Shown: positions 62,263 through 64,000 of the stretch, one piece after another
How the letters are laid out: each line of letters begins with the position of its first letter
Position numbering within the stretch: the stretch's first letter is position 1
NCBI RefSeq assembly: GCF_003966895.1
Contig: NZ_AP018449.1
Span: 4,543,501 to 4,607,500 of the forward strand
DNA length: 64,000 bases
Source of the DNA: Methylomusa anaerophila
GTDB lineage: Bacteria > Bacillota > Negativicutes > Sporomusales > Sporomusaceae
Direction: 5' to 3'
Made by a program: the position numbers and the translations under genes
The notes under the pieces: model-generated
What the model saw: only the letters and a program-made list of their open reading frames with translations
Database searches by the model: none
Told to the model about the DNA's origin: nothing

Positions 62263-63518
62263 TAATACCACGCATATTCACGATGGAATTCTTTAATTTC
62301 TTTCAGGAACAATCGCCCTTTTCCTTGACTTGCGGCCAACACGCCCGGAACGAAATCAAAATCCAGATTGACATTGCGGGTGCCAAATCTTACAACGCCG
62401 CTTCCTAACAATATAGAATGATATTCCTCCATCGATAATTGATAGCGTTCATTTAATTGTTTCTCAATCTCAAACCGGCGCTGGCGTTCCTGACCTTGAG
62501 GAGTGACGACCCCGCTATAAAATTCGGAGCAGCAGCCCGACCCGTAGGAAAAACAACCAAGTCGCTTCGGAGAATCAAACCGGCCGTTGTCAATAGTACT
62601 TGCCAGCGACAGGAAGGAAGTGGCGCCCATGATATTTCCGACCCGCTGGCAGTAGGTCATTCCCGGCATTACGCGTTGATTAAAATCTTCTTCCACCTCA
62701 GGCGGCTTGGCTTTGACCATCTTCCGCATCATGGCCCGATGGGCTCCTTTCACCATGCCGCCAAAGGGAGTATGGAAAGTGAGATACTGGAATGTTTGTT
62801 GATAATCTGCGCCCACTACCCGTTTTTTATATTCCTGAAAAGCATTCTCGCAACAATCCAAATAGGACAACAGGGACAAATCCGCGTCCCCGGCTTCACT
62901 ATCAGGAGTCGGGCGGCAAGTATCGCACACTTCATACCCGTAGTAGCCGTTGGCCCCTGCGTCTACTTGGAATGCATAAGGAGTTTCGCTGACTAAAACC
63001 GCCACGGCTCCCGCACCCGCACTAGGTTCCGCATAGGACCAGTCCTCAGTCATCTCCCCGCCTGATTCCCCTATAAACCGGGAAATATCAGTCGCAACCA
63101 CCAGCGCTTTGGCTCCCGGCGATGTTTGGGACAGAATAAAATTGATTGCCATCTGAAGTCCGGCAGTCCCGGAATAACAAGCATTTTTCAGTTCAAACAA
63201 GCGGCAATTTCGATTCAATCCCAAATAATGATGGATATAAGTACTGATGGATTTGCCAAAATCAATCCCCGATTCGGTGCAGGATATCAGCAACTCAATC
63301 CGGTCTTTTTCGGCCTGGGAAAGAGAATCCACCACCGGTTTAGCCGCATTGACCCCATAGGAAACCGGATCTTCGTAAGGCAGGGCTACGGCCTTTTCTT
63401 TCATTAATAAATTTGAAAATCTTGCGGTATCCAATTTACGATGCTGGGCTAATTCCATCACATCCAGATAAGCTGATCCTCCAAAAGCATTCATCGCTTC
63501 AATTCCAACATTAATCAT
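62262..63518 (-). CDS. pksG: HMG-CoA-synthase-like enzyme of polyketide beta-branching (PksG-like)
   Basis: 418 aa, ribosome site AAGGGAGAG before ATG 63518. Catalytic residues of the family are visible: Glu82 (CTESG), Cys114 (KNACYSGTAG) and His249 (TFHTPFGG). It should add acetate from an acetyl-donor ACP to a beta-keto group on a flagged ACP. The donor ACP and the decarboxylating KS that usually accompany it are not in this window and may lie beyond the right edge. Two Trp-flagged ACPs, one on each side of the cassette, are the likely acceptors. Confidence 0.95.
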   Translation of the reverse strand: MINVGIEAMNAFGGSAYLDVMELAQHRKLDTARFSNLLMKEKAVALPYEDPVSYGVNAAKPVVDSLSQAEKDRIELLISCTESGIDFGKSISTYIHHYLGLNRNCRLFELKNACYSGTAGLQMAINFILSQTSPGAKALVVATDISRFIGESGGEMTEDWSYAEPSAGAGAVAVLVSETPYAFQVDAGANGYYGYEVCDTCRPTPDSEAGDADLSLLSYLDCCENAFQEYKKRVVGADYQQTFQYLTFHTPFGGMVKGAHRAMMRKMVKAKPPEVEEDFNQRVMPGMTYCQRVGNIMGATSFLSLASTIDNGRFDSPKRLGCFSYGSGCCSEFYSGVVTPQGQERQRRFEIEKQLNERYQLSMEEYHSILLGSGVVRFGTRNVNLDFDFVPGVLAASQGKGRLFLKEIKEFHREYAWY

Positions 63519-63574
63519 TATTCTTCTCTCCCTTAATCAATAGTTTTATATTTTTGTAAACTCAAAGTATTCAA

Positions 63575-63605
63575 AGTATACTAAGACCGCTAATGAATAT
63601 CTCAA
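63575..63605 (-). promoter_or_regulatory. possible promoter before the HMGS gene
   Basis: Minus strand TTGAGA (63605-63600), 19-bp spacer, TATACT (63580-63575), 57 bp before the HMGS start. The spacing is long, so this is weak; the gene may simply be read from upstream. Confidence 0.3.
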
Positions 63606-63634
63606 GCTATATGGAACGCATTAGAGTTCCTCTT

Positions 63635-64000
63635 TTAAACATATTGATTTAATAATTGATCAGCCTCTTCAATATTTAAGGTCCCCTCACGCACTTGCTG
63701 CAGCACCGTTTGCAGGTTATTATCCGGATTTGAATCGGCAGGTGTTTGATTCGCTTCTCCCGTTGCCGCATTTAATTCTGTTAATTCTTTTTTCAAAAAT
63801 ACGGCGAATTCACTAATGCTGGGATAATCATAAATTTTGGTCGCTGTAATTGAGGTTCCGTAGCGTTTATTAATTTCCTGAACCCAGGCCACCCCGATAA
63901 TCGAATCCATTCCCAAATCAACGAATTTTGCATCGATGTCAAGCTCGCTCCGCTGCATATACAGGGCTTCCGCCAAGGTTGTCGCCAGTTCTTCCTGGAT
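63635..64000 (-). CDS. C-terminus of a PKS subunit: beta-branching ACP plus docking tail
   Basis: Partial; the frame is open to the right edge, so the 5' part is missing. ACP with GMDSI and a Trp six residues after the Ser (DSIIGVAW), the flag for HMGS-dependent beta-branching. After a flexible spacer rich in Asn, Ala and Thr the protein ends in a short helical motif (VREGTLNIEEADQLL) like those on other subunits here. It closely resembles the ACP of the ECH2-KS-ACP-TE protein. The gene ends 116 bp before HMGS. Presumably the end of a megasynthase module that hands its chain to the thioesterase protein, or a tandem acceptor ACP. Confidence 0.85.
   Translation of the reverse strand: MQEELATTLAEALYMQRSELDIDAKFVDLGMDSIIGVAWVQEINKRYGTSITATKIYDYPSISEFAVFLKKELTELNAATGEANQTPADSNPDNNLQTVLQQVREGTLNIEEADQLLNQYV

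Noticed and set aside
1..64000. tRNA, rRNA, insertion sequences or prophage genes
   Set aside because: None seen; the holin-family protein is a small chromosomal membrane protein, not evidence of a phage.

Overview
The window is dominated by one trans-acyltransferase (trans-AT) modular polyketide synthase (PKS) locus, read almost entirely from the minus strand, so biosynthetic order runs from high to low coordinates. No AT domain occurs in any of the roughly 13 ketosynthase (KS) modules seen, and no stand-alone AT or enoylreductase lies in the window, so malonyl loading must come from a gene outside it. The Shine-Dalgarno style, sigma-A-like promoter, the DUF2089/SHOCT/DUF4097/holin cassette and the PksG/H/I-type enzymes suggest a Bacillota organism, possibly Clostridia or Negativicutes. 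That placement is inference only.

Layout from right to left. (1) 63635-64000: C-terminus of a protein ending in an ACP that carries the beta-branching Trp flag. (2) 63518-57302: HMG-CoA-synthase-like enzyme, ECH1, and an unusual fusion ECH2-KS-ACP-thioesterase, all overlapping; this is a beta-branching cassette joined to a chain-release module. (3) 57150-52915: genes that are not PKS: an AhpD/CMD-like protein, then a DUF2089 regulator operon (SHOCT-like protein, 108-aa protein, small membrane protein, two DUF4097 proteins) with a strong promoter and a clear terminator. (4) 52914-52476: a 439-bp gene-free region full of palindromes, attenuator-like alternative hairpins and short tandem repeats. 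(5) 52475-1: an 80-aa N-terminal fragment of a chorismate-lyase-family protein, then four very large PKS subunits in tight succession.

Domain order of the four subunits: FAAL-ACP-KS1-DH-KR-ACP-KS2-DH-KR-ACP-KS3(0) | EI-ACP-KS4-DH-KR-ACP-KS5-DH-KR | cMT-ACP-KS6-KR-ACP-KS7-DH-KR-ACP-KS8-KR-ACP-KS9(0) | DH-ACP-KS10-DH-KR-ACP-KS11-DH(0)-KR-ACP-KS12-DH-KR(off edge). Three modules are split between proteins. Two KS domains have lost the first catalytic His (non-elongating), one DH is plainly dead and another has Asp changed to Glu. The inferred product is a polyene-rich chain started from a carboxylic acid activated as an acyl- or aroyl-adenylate. It would carry one double-bond shift, one alpha-methyl, retained hydroxyls at the KS6 and KS11 modules and probably beta-branching near the thioesterase end. 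I do not recognise it as a known cluster.

The second striking theme is internal duplication. The KS8 and KS11 blocks are nearly identical at DNA level (about 11.0 kb apart), and the KS2 and KS12 blocks are clearly related (about 42.1 kb apart), pointing to recent module copying or gene conversion.
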